Shown piece by piece: positions 1 through 9,052 of a stretch of 64,000 nucleotides of DNA (within the stretch, counting starts at the first letter, position 1; each line of letters opens with the position of its first letter). The stretch comes from Emticicia sp. BO119 (GTDB taxonomy: Bacteria > Bacteroidota > Bacteroidia > Cytophagales > Spirosomataceae). Under the pieces are notes generated by a model, which made no database searches, was not told where the DNA came from, and worked only from the letters and a program-made list of their open reading frames with translations. Where the stretch lies: positions 1,054,001 to 1,118,000 of the forward strand of contig NZ_JACETV010000001.1 of NCBI RefSeq assembly GCF_013912375.1, written 5' to 3'. Position numbers and translations under genes: made by a program.

Positions 1-1
1 G

Positions 2-718
2 CCTTATTTTCATACTGTTCGTTCTTTTACGCTTGATTCAGCCAATCAGTTTAATCCAATTAAACCAGTACCTTTTTCGACAGATAAGAAGTCGGAGTTC
101 TATCAGTTAATGCTTGACCTTTACAATGAAAAATTACCTCAGGAAAATAAAGAGATAGCCGCTTTCTGGGATTGTAACCCTTTTGCTTTGCAAGATAACG
201 GACACCTGATGATTGGCGTTAAAAAGATTTCTCCTGGCGCACATTGGATGGGAATTGTTGGAATTGTATGTAAGCAGAAGGAATTAAGTCTTGCTAAAAC
301 TATCCAGATACATACGGCAGTAGCCATCGGACTTATGGATGGCTTTATCGGTTGCTGGGGGGAAAAGTATCGGAGTAACCGTGTCCGGCCTGAAACAGCT
401 ATCAGGAAATATATTGATCCAAACTGGCGACCATTATTGCAAACCCCTCCTTTTCCTGAATATCTGAGTGGACATTCTACAATTTCAACTACATCAGCCG
501 TAATTCTCACACATTTTTTAGGGGAGAATTTTGCTTATACAGACAGTGTTGAAAAACGCTATGGTCTGGCACCCCGTACGTTTCAATCGTTTCATGCTGC
601 TGCCGAAGAAGCAGCAATTTCGCGTTTCTATGGTGGGATTCATTTTATTGATGCAATTGAGCGTGGACAAACGCAAGGTACTAAAGTAGGGCAGCAGGTA
701 TTAAAGAGGTTAAATTAA
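2..718 (+). CDS. Vanadium haloperoxidase/PAP2-type acid phosphatase family protein, 5' end missing
   Basis: The frame is open from the first bases, so the window cuts the gene; 238 C-terminal residues remain. It carries the three-part phosphate/vanadate pocket of the vanadium haloperoxidase and PAP2 phosphatase fold: a lysine and RP pair (EKYRSNRVRPE), a central SGHS motif (PEYLSGHSTIS) and a final arginine with histidine (SRFYGGIHFIDAIERG). Related Bacteroidota proteins are exported, but the N-terminus is not visible here. It could be a phosphatase or a haloperoxidase; the sequence does not decide. The next gene follows after 129 bp with no clear promoter. I infer it is a separate unit from the GMC oxidoreductase. 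Confidence 0.85.
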   Translation, partial: PYFHTVRSFTLDSANQFNPIKPVPFSTDKKSEFYQLMLDLYNEKLPQENKEIAAFWDCNPFALQDNGHLMIGVKKISPGAHWMGIVGIVCKQKELSLAKTIQIHTAVAIGLMDGFIGCWGEKYRSNRVRPETAIRKYIDPNWRPLLQTPPFPEYLSGHSTISTTSAVILTHFLGENFAYTDSVEKRYGLAPRTFQSFHAAAEEAAISRFYGGIHFIDAIERGQTQGTKVGQQVLKRLN

Positions 719-847
719 AAATTGAATCTTTTCAAGAAAGAATATTGCCTTTTTGGTTGATTTTTAGAATATTTACAGGATAAAAGCGTTTTTAAACGTG
801 ATTGATTATCAACCTGTTTTTTTTAAAGAACCCTAACAAATTCCCTG

Positions 848-2560
848 ATGTCATATTTGAATATAGACAGTATAAAAGACCGCACTTTTGATGCTATTGT
901 GATTGGCTCCGGTATGAGTGGAGGTTGGGCAGCCAAAGATCTCACCGAAAAAGGATTGAAAACACTGGTCTTAGAACGTGGCAGAAATATTGAACACGTA
1001 AAAGACTATCCTACTACCTTAAAGAACCCCTGGGAGTTTGAACACTTAGGTCAAGTGCCAAAGGCTGTTATAGAAGAGTATAAAATTCCGAGCAGACATT
1101 ATATTTTCAGCGAAAGTACTTTGCACTTTTTAGTGAAAGACGCAGAGCAGGAATATATACAGGAAAGACCATTCGATTGGATGCGTGCGTATCAGGTGGG
1201 AGGTCGCTCATTGCTTTGGGCACGTCAGACTCAACGCTGGAGTGACTTTGACTTTGAGGGTCCTGCCCGTGATGGCTATGCCACAGACTGGCCTATCAGG
1301 TATGCTGATATAGCTCCCTGGTACAGCTACGTTGAAAAATTTGCAGGTATTACAGGAAACCGCGACGGGGTGCCGACGTTGCCAGATGGAGAGTTTTTAC
1401 CTCCTCATGAAATGAGTTGTGTTGAAAAACACTTTAAACAACAAATGGCCACCCATTATAAAGACCGATATGTTGTAATTGGTAGGGCAGCTCATCTGAC
1501 ACAACCCAAAGAAATTCATTATAAACAAGGGCGGGCGCAATGCCAGAATCGGGTTATTTGTGAGCGTGGCTGCCCCTATGGAGGATATTTTAGTAGTGCC
1601 TCGGCTACTATTCCCTGGGCTATGCGTACAGGCAAACTTACTCTCAGGCCACATTCAGTTGTACATTCGGTTATTTATGACGATAAAACACAAAAGGCCA
1701 CTGGCGTTCGTATAATAGATGCAAATACACGAGAAATGATCGATTATTATGCAAAAATCATTTTTGTTAATGCTTCTACTGTCAATTCTAACCTTATTTT
1801 ATTGAATTCTATTTCAAACCGTTTCCCGAACGGATTAGGCAATGATAATGGCATATTAGGGAAATATATGGCTTTCCATACTTTCAGAGGCCGTATTACC
1901 GCAGAATATGACGGGCTTCTGGACTCAACCACCGAAGGCAAACGGCCCAATAGTAGTTATGTTCCTCGATTCCGTAATGTCTATAAGCAGGAAACCGATT
2001 TTCTGCGAGGTTATGCCGCTGGTTTCAGTACTTCCCGAGGGTTGGTTCCAAATGGCTCTGGTATTGGTGAAGATTTGAAAGCCCAATTAATGAAGCCAAA
2101 ATTAGGTTTATGGCAAATCAATTCACATATGATGGGCGAAACCATACCTAAAGAGGTAAGCCGTGTGTGGTTAGATAAAAATTTAAAGGATAAGTATGGA
2201 ATTCCTCAATTGCACGTTTCGGTAGAGTATGATGACAACGATGATAAGATGCTAAAGGATTTTTGGGAGCAGTTTTCAGAAATGTATTCTAAAGCAGGAT
2301 TCATTAATATTCAGACCTCTGACACCAAACGAAATCCAGGAAGCGAAAACCATGAGATGGGAGGAGTGCGTATGGGTAAAGACCCTAAGACTTCAATGCT
2401 GAATAAATGGAACCAGATGCACTATTGTAAAAATGTATTTGTAACTGATGGAGCTTGTATGCCATCTACCTCAACACAAAACCCATCTCTGACTTATATG
2501 GCTCTTACTGCAAGGGCAGTTGACCATGCAGTAAAGGAAATGAAAGCCCATAGATTATAA
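848..2560 (+). CDS. GMC family oxidoreductase (FAD-dependent alcohol/sugar dehydrogenase)
   Basis: A 570-residue flavoprotein of the glucose-methanol-choline family. The N-terminal dinucleotide-binding motif GSGMSGG (residues 20-26) binds the ADP part of FAD. The C-terminal half has the family signature HEMGGVRMG, with a probable active-site histidine, and the closing QNPSLTYMALTARA that contacts the flavin. A mid-protein cysteine-rich stretch (CQNRVICERGCPYGG) matches the gluconate/sugar dehydrogenase-like branch. No signal peptide is seen. In Bacteroidota such proteins often lie beside a gluconate 2-dehydrogenase subunit 3 gene; none is next to it here. The following genes encode a glycosidase and a sulfatase, so a sugar or polyol substrate is likely, but this is inference. 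Confidence 0.9.
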   Translation: MSYLNIDSIKDRTFDAIVIGSGMSGGWAAKDLTEKGLKTLVLERGRNIEHVKDYPTTLKNPWEFEHLGQVPKAVIEEYKIPSRHYIFSESTLHFLVKDAEQEYIQERPFDWMRAYQVGGRSLLWARQTQRWSDFDFEGPARDGYATDWPIRYADIAPWYSYVEKFAGITGNRDGVPTLPDGEFLPPHEMSCVEKHFKQQMATHYKDRYVVIGRAAHLTQPKEIHYKQGRAQCQNRVICERGCPYGGYFSSASATIPWAMRTGKLTLRPHSVVHSVIYDDKTQKATGVRIIDANTREMIDYYAKIIFVNASTVNSNLILLNSISNRFPNGLGNDNGILGKYMAFHTFRGRITAEYDGLLDSTTEGKRPNSSYVPRFRNVYKQETDFLRGYAAGFSTSRGLVPNGSGIGEDLKAQLMKPKLGLWQINSHMMGETIPKEVSRVWLDKNLKDKYGIPQLHVSVEYDDNDDKMLKDFWEQFSEMYSKAGFINIQTSDTKRNPGSENHEMGGVRMGKDPKTSMLNKWNQMHYCKNVFVTDGACMPSTSTQNPSLTYMALTARAVDHAVKEMKAHRL

Positions 2561-2609
2561 TTCTAATTCAAATTTTTTATCACTTTATAGATTGAGTATG
2601 CAAATTCGT

Positions 2610-3650
2610 ATGAAAAAAAGCCTTTTGTTTCTCTTAGTATTTGTTTCCTTTTTTGCCAACGCACAACGATGGACAGTAGAAAAAGCCAATGCATGGTATG
2701 CCAAGCAACCTCAGTTTGTAGGTGCTAACTTTATTCCAAGCACAGCTATTAATGAATTAGAAATGTGGCAGGAAGATACTTTTGATGCTATAACCATTGA
2801 TAAGGAATTAGGCTGGGCAGAAGGATTAGGTATGAATATCATGCGTGTATTTTTACATAATATTCCTTACGATACCGACAAAGAGGGCTTTATAAGTCGT
2901 ATTAATCAATTTTTAGCTATTGCAGATAAGCACCATATCAAGATTATGTTTGTTTTGTTTGATTCATGCTGGAACGATAATCCAAAGGCAGGAAAACAAA
3001 TGGAACCGGTTATTGGTAAACATAATTCAGGTTGGGCGAGATGTCCTGGAACGAAGATGTTGTTTGATTCGAGAACATGGGGTAGCCTTGAGGCTTATAC
3101 CAAAGGAATCATCAGTACTTTTGCCAATGATAAACGTGTGGTAGTGTGGGATTTGTTTAATGAGCCAAGTAATTCGGGTTATAATGATGCTGTAATGCCT
3201 TTGCTGAAGAAATCTTTTGAATGGGCAAGAGCAGCGAAACCTTCGCAACCGATAACTTCAGGTTGGTGGACCGATCACCCGATGAGCAATGAATTTATGT
3301 TTGATAATTCAGATATTATTACTTTTCATAATTATAAAGATGCACAGAATCTGGAATCTCAGATTAAAGACCTGCAAAGTAGATTCAAACGGCCTTTGAT
3401 ATGCACTGAATATATGGCAAGGAAGCACAAAAGTACTTTTGAAACCTGCCTTCCTGTATTTGCTAAATATAAGGTAGGAGCAATTAACTGGGGTTTAGTA
3501 AAGGGTAAAACCAATACAATTTATGCATGGGATGAGCCCATGCCAAATGGTGGTGAACCTGCCTTATGGTTTCATGATATTTTCAGACCAGATGGATCTA
3601 TTTACAAACAAAGTGAAACAGATGCAATTAAAGCAGTTACGAAGAAATAG
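2610..3650 (+). CDS. Secreted cellulase-type glycoside hydrolase (GH5-like, clan A)
   Basis: A 346-residue exported glycosidase. I chose the ATG at 2610 because it begins a clean signal peptide (MKKSLLFLLVFVSFFANAQ); an ATG at 2598 and a TTG at 2592 are in frame. The TIM-barrel clan A acid/base glutamate lies in WDLFNEPSNSG and the nucleophile glutamate in ICTEYMARK, the usual pair on strands 4 and 7. A conserved HNY precedes the second glutamate. Automated pipelines often call this subfamily 1,4-beta-xylanase or cellulase; substrate cannot be read from sequence. It ends before a strong terminator hairpin at 3668, so it and the GMC gene 49 bp upstream probably form one unit. Confidence 0.87.
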   Translation: MKKSLLFLLVFVSFFANAQRWTVEKANAWYAKQPQFVGANFIPSTAINELEMWQEDTFDAITIDKELGWAEGLGMNIMRVFLHNIPYDTDKEGFISRINQFLAIADKHHIKIMFVLFDSCWNDNPKAGKQMEPVIGKHNSGWARCPGTKMLFDSRTWGSLEAYTKGIISTFANDKRVVVWDLFNEPSNSGYNDAVMPLLKKSFEWARAAKPSQPITSGWWTDHPMSNEFMFDNSDIITFHNYKDAQNLESQIKDLQSRFKRPLICTEYMARKHKSTFETCLPVFAKYKVGAINWGLVKGKTNTIYAWDEPMPNGGEPALWFHDIFRPDGSIYKQSETDAIKAVTKK

Positions 3651-3667
3651 AATAGTTTATTAAAGGT

Positions 3668-3719
3668 AAAGAGTATCAAGAGACATAAATTGTTTCATGA
3701 TACTCTTTGTTTAATTTTT
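3668..3719 (+). terminator. Rho-independent terminator after the glycosidase
   Basis: An 11-bp perfect stem (aaagagtatca / tgatactcttt, 3668-3678 and 3698-3708) can extend inward through GAGACA/TGTTTC with one wobble pair, leaving a short loop. It is followed by gtttaattttt. Confidence 0.75.
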
Positions 3720-3755
3720 GTCGATTAATTTTTCAGATTAAGTCTACTAATTGAT

Positions 3756-5228
3756 ATGAGAGCCCTCATAATTTTGCTTTTATTTGTCAGCCCATTTGGT
3801 TTGTTCGCTCAAAAAGATAGAAAGCCAAATGTTATTTATATCTATGCAGATGACCTGGGTTATGGAGAGTTGGGGTGTTATGGACAAACAAAAATTAATA
3901 CCCCCAATCTGGATAAATTAGCAAAAGAGGGGATAAGATTTACACAACACTATACAGGAGCACCAGTTTGTGCACCTGCCCGGACCATGCTAATGACGGG
4001 TAAACATAGCGGGCATTCGTATATCAGAGGTAACTACGAATTAGGCGGTTTTGAAGACCATAAGGAGGGGGGGCAAATGCCTTTGCCAGAAGGTGTTTTT
4101 ACAATTGCTGATTTAATGAAAAAGGCAGGATATGCTACAGGAGCTATTGGTAAATGGGGTTTAGGAATGAGTACCACTACCGGAGACCCAAATAAGCATG
4201 GCTTTGATTATTTCTACGGATACCTTGACCAGAAACAGGCTCATAATTTCTATCCGACACACCTTTGGGAAAATGGCAAATGGGATACATTACGGAATTC
4301 ATATATAAAAGTTCATGAGCCTCTGCCTAAAAATGAAACTAATCCACTTGCATTTGAGAAATTTAAAGGAAAGGATTATTCGCTGACTAAAATGGCAGAG
4401 AAAACGTTGTTATATATCCGACAGCACAAGGATGAACCTTTCTTTTTGTATTTACCTTATACGGGGCCGCATTTGTCTTTACAAGCACCAGATGAAGCGA
4501 TAAAAGAATATGTGGGTCAATTCGAGGAACAACCATACAGAGGTGAGAAAGGGTATGCTTCAACGCTATATCCGAGATCAACCTATGCTGCCATGATTAC
4601 CTATATGGATAAGCAGGTTGGACGTATTATGGCATTACTTCAAGAGTTAAATATAGATGAAAATACACTGGTGATGTTTAGCAGTGATAATGGTGCTACC
4701 TTCGATGCAGGTGGAGCAGATACAAATTTCTTTAACAGTGTAGGTGGATTACGGGGGCGTAAGCAGGATTTATATGAAGGGGGAATCAGAGAACCATTTA
4801 TAGCCAGATGGCCAGAGAGAATAAAAGCCGGGCAGACATCAGATCTGGTATCTGTTCAGTATGATTTAATGGAAACATTAGCTGAACTGACGGGTGTTAA
4901 AGCTCCAAAAAACGATGGCATTTCTTTTTTGCCAACATTATTGGGCAATACGCCACTTCAAAAACAACACTCATTTCTTTATTTTGAATTTCCTGAGAAA
5001 GGCGGTCAGATTGCCGTGCGGATAGGTAACTGGAAAGGTGTGAAAAGTAATATGAAAAAAGACAAAGAGGCTAAATGGGAGGTTTATGATTTAAAAAACG
5101 ATGAAAAAGAAACAAATGATATAAGTAAACAATATCCTGAATTAGTGAAGCAATTTGACTCCATTGCTAAACGAGAACACCAACCTTCACATATCAGAGA
5201 ATGGGAGTTCCTTGACCCCAAATTCTGA
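3756..5228 (+). CDS. Secreted arylsulfatase (type I, formylglycine-dependent)
   Basis: A 490-residue sulfatase with a signal peptide (about residues 1-19, ending LFAQ). The metal-binding start YADDLGYGELGCYG and the sulfatase signature CAPAR are present; Cys72 is the residue converted to formylglycine, so a maturase is needed elsewhere in the genome. SSDNGA and the C-terminal region after GNWKGVK fit the arylsulfatase A-like S1 group. Length is normal. It probably removes sulfate from a polysaccharide or glycan in the periplasm or outside the cell. Its place after a GH5-like glycosidase suggests joint work on a sulfated or decorated sugar polymer. It has its own upstream gap after a terminator, so it is likely its own transcript. 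Confidence 0.92.
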   Translation: MRALIILLLFVSPFGLFAQKDRKPNVIYIYADDLGYGELGCYGQTKINTPNLDKLAKEGIRFTQHYTGAPVCAPARTMLMTGKHSGHSYIRGNYELGGFEDHKEGGQMPLPEGVFTIADLMKKAGYATGAIGKWGLGMSTTTGDPNKHGFDYFYGYLDQKQAHNFYPTHLWENGKWDTLRNSYIKVHEPLPKNETNPLAFEKFKGKDYSLTKMAEKTLLYIRQHKDEPFFLYLPYTGPHLSLQAPDEAIKEYVGQFEEQPYRGEKGYASTLYPRSTYAAMITYMDKQVGRIMALLQELNIDENTLVMFSSDNGATFDAGGADTNFFNSVGGLRGRKQDLYEGGIREPFIARWPERIKAGQTSDLVSVQYDLMETLAELTGVKAPKNDGISFLPTLLGNTPLQKQHSFLYFEFPEKGGQIAVRIGNWKGVKSNMKKDKEAKWEVYDLKNDEKETNDISKQYPELVKQFDSIAKREHQPSHIREWEFLDPKF

Positions 5229-5307
5229 CCTATTAATACTTTTCAATCAGTATCTTGAAATTATAAATTGTTGATTGTTACCAGAATATTTGTTTGGTGG
5301 CAAGACT

Positions 5308-5327
5308 TATACTGTCTGGACAGTATA
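5308..5327. promoter_or_regulatory. 20-bp perfect palindrome upstream of the LytTR gene
   Basis: TATACTGTCTGGACAGTATA is perfectly self-complementary. It sits in the 267-bp gap between the sulfatase and the LytTR protein, about 170 bp before the latter. A second short hairpin (AAATACT/AGTATTT, 5340-5361) follows. No T-run follows the palindrome directly, so an operator is more likely than a terminator. Function is inferred. Confidence 0.5.
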
Positions 5328-5495
5328 TCATCTTTTCAAAAATACTATTTTTTAAGTATTTCATCTCCATATGTTCTTTTAGAAATTTGTTAAAAAAAGG
5401 GGGATTCCTTTTAAATAAGAGTAATCCTCAGTTGTTCAAACTGCTATTATCTGCACCGATTAAAGTATCTAAAAGAACCCCTAAAACCCTTAGTC

Positions 5496-5849
5496 ATGTT
5501 AAAGAATTATAACTTTTTTGCGCAGGATATAGTTTATCTGAAGGCAGACGTGAACTATACTGAGTTTTATCTGAAAGACGGAAAAAAAATTGTGTCCTCT
5601 TTGACGCTTAAGTATCATGAATCAGATGAGCGTCTGAAAGGCTTTCTGCGAGTCAGTAAATCATATCTTGTGAACCAATTATATATCGGACAATACAAGT
5701 CTCATAATAAAGATGTGAGAATCTATCTGACAAACGGCTATGAAATTAAAGTTGCCCGACGAAGAAGAGTAGCTGTAAAAAAGAGTCTTAAATCTTTACC
5801 AAGAGTGAATCCAGGAGATTGTGATTTGAAAGAATCTTTAGTGTCTTGA
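5496..5849 (+). CDS. Stand-alone LytTR DNA-binding domain protein
   Basis: At 117 residues this is little more than one LytTR domain, the beta-sheet DNA-binding fold of AlgR/AgrA/LytR-type regulators. The hallmark pattern is visible: IVYLKADVNYTEFYLKDGKK, then SSLTLKYHE, FLRVSKSYLVNQLYI and the basic end VARRRRVAVKKSL. There is no receiver domain and no membrane segment, as in many short LytTR proteins of Cytophagales. What it senses is unknown. The palindrome at 5308 is a candidate target. An alternative ORF in another frame upstream (5294-5512) overlaps it by 17 bp and looks spurious. The bidirectional hairpin at 5889 closes the gene. Confidence 0.85.
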   Translation: MLKNYNFFAQDIVYLKADVNYTEFYLKDGKKIVSSLTLKYHESDERLKGFLRVSKSYLVNQLYIGQYKSHNKDVRIYLTNGYEIKVARRRRVAVKKSLKSLPRVNPGDCDLKESLVS

Positions 5850-5888
5850 TTTACTTCTAAAATGATAATTTGAAACTGTGACTAAAAA

Positions 5889-5927
5889 AGCAAACCTCTC
5901 ATTTTGAGAGGTTTGCTTCATTTTTTT
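5889..5927. terminator. Bidirectional terminator between LytTR gene and dedA-like gene
   Basis: Perfect 12-bp stem agcaaacctctc / gagaggtttgct (5889-5917) with loop atttt. A T-rich run follows on the plus strand (cattttttt) and an A-run precedes it, serving the minus strand. It overlaps the last codons and stop of the dedA-like gene. Confidence 0.85.
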
Positions 5928-6564
5928 CTTTATTTTCATTCAATTCTTTCTTAGCATTGAGGTAGCCCCGGATAACTGTAAAAGTAGTAATTGCCAGAAA
6001 GAAAATGATAATATATTCTACATAGTTGATAATACCGGGGAATTTTTCACCAAAATAAAAACCACCCCCTACGAGGGTAAGTACCCAGATGGCTCCTCCT
6101 AAAATATTAAAAATGGTGAATTTATAGAATTGCATCTTGACGATTCCTGCAAGAATAGGCGAGAAGGTGCGTACAACTGGTAAAAAACGGGCAATAATTA
6201 GGGTTTGGCTACCATATCTGGCAAAATATTTACGTGTACTTTCTATGTGTTTTTTCTTAAAAAAAAGTGAATCCGGCCTTGCCTGTATTCGGTCTCCAAA
6301 GTACCATCCAGAAAAATAACCTACAAAAGAGCCTATTATCGCGGCCATAAAAATACAGATCATTAATAGTGGAAGAGGGACGTTGAGGATTTTGGTACCA
6401 CAAAAAACACCTGAAAGAAACAAAAGATAATCACCAGGAAGAAAGAAACCGAAAAAGAAACCGTTTTCAATGAAAATAATAAGGGTAATAGCCACTAAGC
6501 CCCCCGTTCGGATTAATTCTTCCGAGTCCATTAAATATTGTAACCAACCATTTACCTGTTCCAT
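5899..6564 (-). CDS. DedA family membrane protein (VTT/SNARE-associated domain)
   Basis: 221 residues, with the DedA fold: a re-entrant segment near GFFLPGDYLLFLSG, the glycine-rich FVGYFSGWYFGDRI and the signature FARYGSQTLIIARFLPVVRTFSPILAG, holding the conserved arginines. About four to five hydrophobic segments and a charged lysine/glutamate-rich tail (about 20 residues). DedA proteins help move lipid carriers such as undecaprenyl phosphate or phospholipids across the inner membrane and affect proton-motive force; the specific role here is unknown. It starts 32 bp after the VOC gene and is probably co-transcribed with it. Confidence 0.92.
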   Translation of the reverse strand: MEQVNGWLQYLMDSEELIRTGGLVAITLIIFIENGFFFGFFLPGDYLLFLSGVFCGTKILNVPLPLLMICIFMAAIIGSFVGYFSGWYFGDRIQARPDSLFFKKKHIESTRKYFARYGSQTLIIARFLPVVRTFSPILAGIVKMQFYKFTIFNILGGAIWVLTLVGGGFYFGEKFPGIINYVEYIIIFFLAITTFTVIRGYLNAKKELNENKEKNEANLSK

Positions 6565-6596
6565 CGAAATATCTTTTATCTTTTCTGAATAGATGT

Positions 6597-7049
6597 TTAT
6601 TGTACTTTAGGTTCATTCAGTTCAATTACGTAACCATCTGGATCAGTGATATAAATCTGAAATGCACCATCAAATCTTTGCTGGCGATGATAAGCCACTC
6701 CTTTTTCTTTTAAATAAGCCTCAATACTATCTGCGGATTTAGCGGGGATTGTCCATGAAAAATGCCCACCATTTTTATCATTATTGGTTACAGGTTCTTG
6801 TCTCCCCTTTAAAAGGTGTAATTCCTGCCCCGGAGCAATCTGAAACCAGCGTCTGATAGCCAATAAATTATCAGGCACATTAAGTGGTTGTAAACCCACA
6901 ATTTCACGATAGAATTTAGCACTTGCCTGCAGGTCTTTTACATACAAGCCTACGTGGTTATAGGACTGAATAGGAATACCACTCGATTGAGCAAAGCTAT
7001 TTACAGAGATGCCTAACAAAATAACAAGAATACATTTAGAAAGATTCAT
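6597..7049 (-). CDS. Exported VOC family (glyoxalase/bleomycin resistance fold) protein
   Basis: 150 residues with a signal peptide (MNLSKCILVILLGISVNSFA, cleavage near AQ). The rest is one VOC module: YNHVGLYVKDLQAS with the first metal histidine, KFYREIVGL, HFSWTI with the second histidine, and the closing DPDGYVIELNEP with the metal glutamate. This layout suits a metal-dependent lyase or dioxygenase-like enzyme, but the reaction cannot be stated. Being exported is unusual for glyoxalase I itself and argues against that name. It heads a two-gene leftward unit with the dedA-like gene. Confidence 0.88.
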   Translation of the reverse strand: MNLSKCILVILLGISVNSFAQSSGIPIQSYNHVGLYVKDLQASAKFYREIVGLQPLNVPDNLLAIRRWFQIAPGQELHLLKGRQEPVTNNDKNGGHFSWTIPAKSADSIEAYLKEKGVAYHRQQRFDGAFQIYITDPDGYVIELNEPKVQ

Positions 7050-7128
7050 AGGTACTGCGTTTATATAAAGGTTGAAAATAGTTTTAATAATTTATTAATC
7101 AATTACATAAAAGGCAAATTAACATCAG

Positions 7129-9003
7129 TCAGGCCAATTCTGATAATTCCAGCCAGCGCATTTCTTTTTCAGCGATAGCGTCAGTAATCTGCTCAAATTC
7201 TTTTGCCCATATTGCCAGTTCTTCATGCGAACCATTACCGGAATTCATTTTGTCGACCAATTGAGCTTTGTTTGTTTCTAATTTTTCAAGCTCTTTTTCC
7301 AGACTTTCGTACTCTTTTTGTTCTTTAAAGCTTAGTTTACGCTTCGTCTCTGTTTTCTGAACCTGTGGTGCAATTGCTTGTTTAGTTGTAGAAGTGTTGT
7401 CAGTATTCCCGTTGTTCTGAATCGGCTGTTCGTCTTTCCAGTTCCGGTAATCGGTGTAATTCCCTGGAAAATCCCTGATGTAGCCATTGCCTTCAAAAAC
7501 AAAAAGGTGCTCCACCATTTTATCCATAAAATAACGGTCATGAGATACCACAAGCATACAGCCACCGAAATTAATCAGGAAATCTTCTAATACATTAAGT
7601 GTCGAAATATCCAAATCATTAGTAGGCTCATCTAAAATCAGAAAATTCGGATTTTGTACCAGTATTTTCAATAATTGCAGACGTCGTTTTTCTCCACCAC
7701 TCAATTTATGAACAAAGCTATATTGCATAGCGGGTGGAAATAAAAAAAGTGTCAGGAAATTAGAGATAGAAAGCTCGCTTCCATCGGCCATTTTTACGTA
7801 TTCGGCAATCTCCCGCACTACATCTATTACCCTTTGTCCATCTTCAAAATCTAATCCTTCCTGAGAATAATAACCTATTTTAATAGTTTCTCCTTTCACA
7901 ACCCTGCCCATATCAGGTTTGACCTTCTCTGTGATTATTTCAAGCAGGGTAGTTTTACCCATCCCGTTCTTCCCTACAATACCAATTCTATCGCCTCTTT
8001 TAAAAGTATAGGAAAATTCTTCAATCACTTTTTGTGTATCAAAAGCCTTGCTTATATGATTAATTTCAATGATTTTGCTGCCCATCCGCTCCATTTTCAT
8101 GCTGAGTTCCAGCTTTTCTTCAGGGCCTTTTTTGATTGTTTTATCTTTCAAATCATAAAAAGCATCAATCCGGCTTTGTGATTTCGTTCCACGGGCTTTG
8201 GGCTGACGTCGCATCCATTCCAACTCTTTTCTTAATAAATTCCGGTAGTTTTTCTGGGTTGCGGCATTGACAGCTTCCTGAGCTTCTTTCTTCTCTAAGT
8301 AGTAATTATAGTTTCCGGTAAATTTATAAATCTGATTGTCGGCTAATTCTAAAATTCGGTTGCAGACTTTATCTAAGAAATAACGGTCGTGTGTAACCAG
8401 TAGTAAAGTAATATTAGAAGATGATAAGTAACCTTCAAGCCATTCAATTGTATCTAAATCCAGATGGTTGGTAGGTTCATCTAAAATCAAAAAATCAGGT
8501 TCTTCAATTAGTACACGGGCTAAAGCTACTCGCTTTTGCTGACCGCCTGATAAATTGCCAATTAATTTATCAAAATCAGTAATACCTAATTTGCCTAAAA
8601 TCTGTTTTACTTTTACTTCATAATCCCATGCTTTGAGTGTGTCCACTTTTTCGATGGCATTGGCTAATCGTTTATCGTCATGCAGATTCAGGGCAATTTC
8701 ATATTCTTTGATGGCCAATGTAAGGGCGTTTTCAGAAGCAAAAATGGTTTCTAACACTGTTTTTCCGGCAGGAAGGTCAGGATTCTGGTCAAGATAACCG
8801 GTTCTGATGTCTTTTCTGATACTGATTTCACCGGCATCAACATCTATTTTGCCTACCAGCATATCGAGTAATGATGATTTTCCTGAACCGTTTGAACCAA
8901 TCAATGCCACTCTTTCTCCTTGAAGAATACCAAAAGTAAGGTTTTTAAAAAGCCAGCGTTCTCCTAAATTTCTCCCAATATTTTCGGCTGATAAATAATT
9001 CAT
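7129..9003 (-). CDS. ABC-F family ATPase (Uup-like)
   Basis: 624 residues with two complete ABC cassettes in tandem and no membrane segment, the mark of the ABC-F group. Cassette 1 has GSNGSGKSS, signature LSGGQQKRVALA and LILDEPTNHLD; cassette 2 has GKNGMGKTT, LSGGEKRRLQLL and LILDEPTNDLD. Between them lies the positively charged linker (WMRRQPKARGTKSQSR) that contacts the ribosome or tRNA in this family. A predicted coiled coil rich in Glu/Lys closes the protein (EKELEKLETNKAQLVDKM), as in Uup. ABC-F proteins act on translating or stalled ribosomes. Only the first Walker A is GSGKSS; both look active. A TAnnTTTG box lies upstream at 9042. Confidence 0.93.
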   Translation of the reverse strand: MNYLSAENIGRNLGERWLFKNLTFGILQGERVALIGSNGSGKSSLLDMLVGKIDVDAGEISIRKDIRTGYLDQNPDLPAGKTVLETIFASENALTLAIKEYEIALNLHDDKRLANAIEKVDTLKAWDYEVKVKQILGKLGITDFDKLIGNLSGGQQKRVALARVLIEEPDFLILDEPTNHLDLDTIEWLEGYLSSSNITLLLVTHDRYFLDKVCNRILELADNQIYKFTGNYNYYLEKKEAQEAVNAATQKNYRNLLRKELEWMRRQPKARGTKSQSRIDAFYDLKDKTIKKGPEEKLELSMKMERMGSKIIEINHISKAFDTQKVIEEFSYTFKRGDRIGIVGKNGMGKTTLLEIITEKVKPDMGRVVKGETIKIGYYSQEGLDFEDGQRVIDVVREIAEYVKMADGSELSISNFLTLFLFPPAMQYSFVHKLSGGEKRRLQLLKILVQNPNFLILDEPTNDLDISTLNVLEDFLINFGGCMLVVSHDRYFMDKMVEHLFVFEGNGYIRDFPGNYTDYRNWKDEQPIQNNGNTDNTSTTKQAIAPQVQKTETKRKLSFKEQKEYESLEKELEKLETNKAQLVDKMNSGNGSHEELAIWAKEFEQITDAIAEKEMRWLELSELA

Positions 9004-9041
9004 AGTTTTATAGATAATCCCGTTCCCTCTGTTTTATGCGG

Positions 9042-9049
9042 CAAAAATA
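9042..9049 (-). promoter_or_regulatory. Candidate -7 box for the ABC-F gene
   Basis: On the minus strand the sequence reads TATTTTTG, an exact match to the Bacteroidota TAnnTTTG -7 box, about 40 bp before the ABC-F start. No good -33 TTG was seen at the expected distance. Confidence 0.4.
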
Positions 9050-9052
9050 AAC

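Noticed and set aside
5294-5512. 72-aa ORF with a GTG/TTG-type start before the LytTR gene
   Set aside because: No motif, overlaps the LytTR start in another frame and contains the palindrome and hairpin; looks like non-coding leader.
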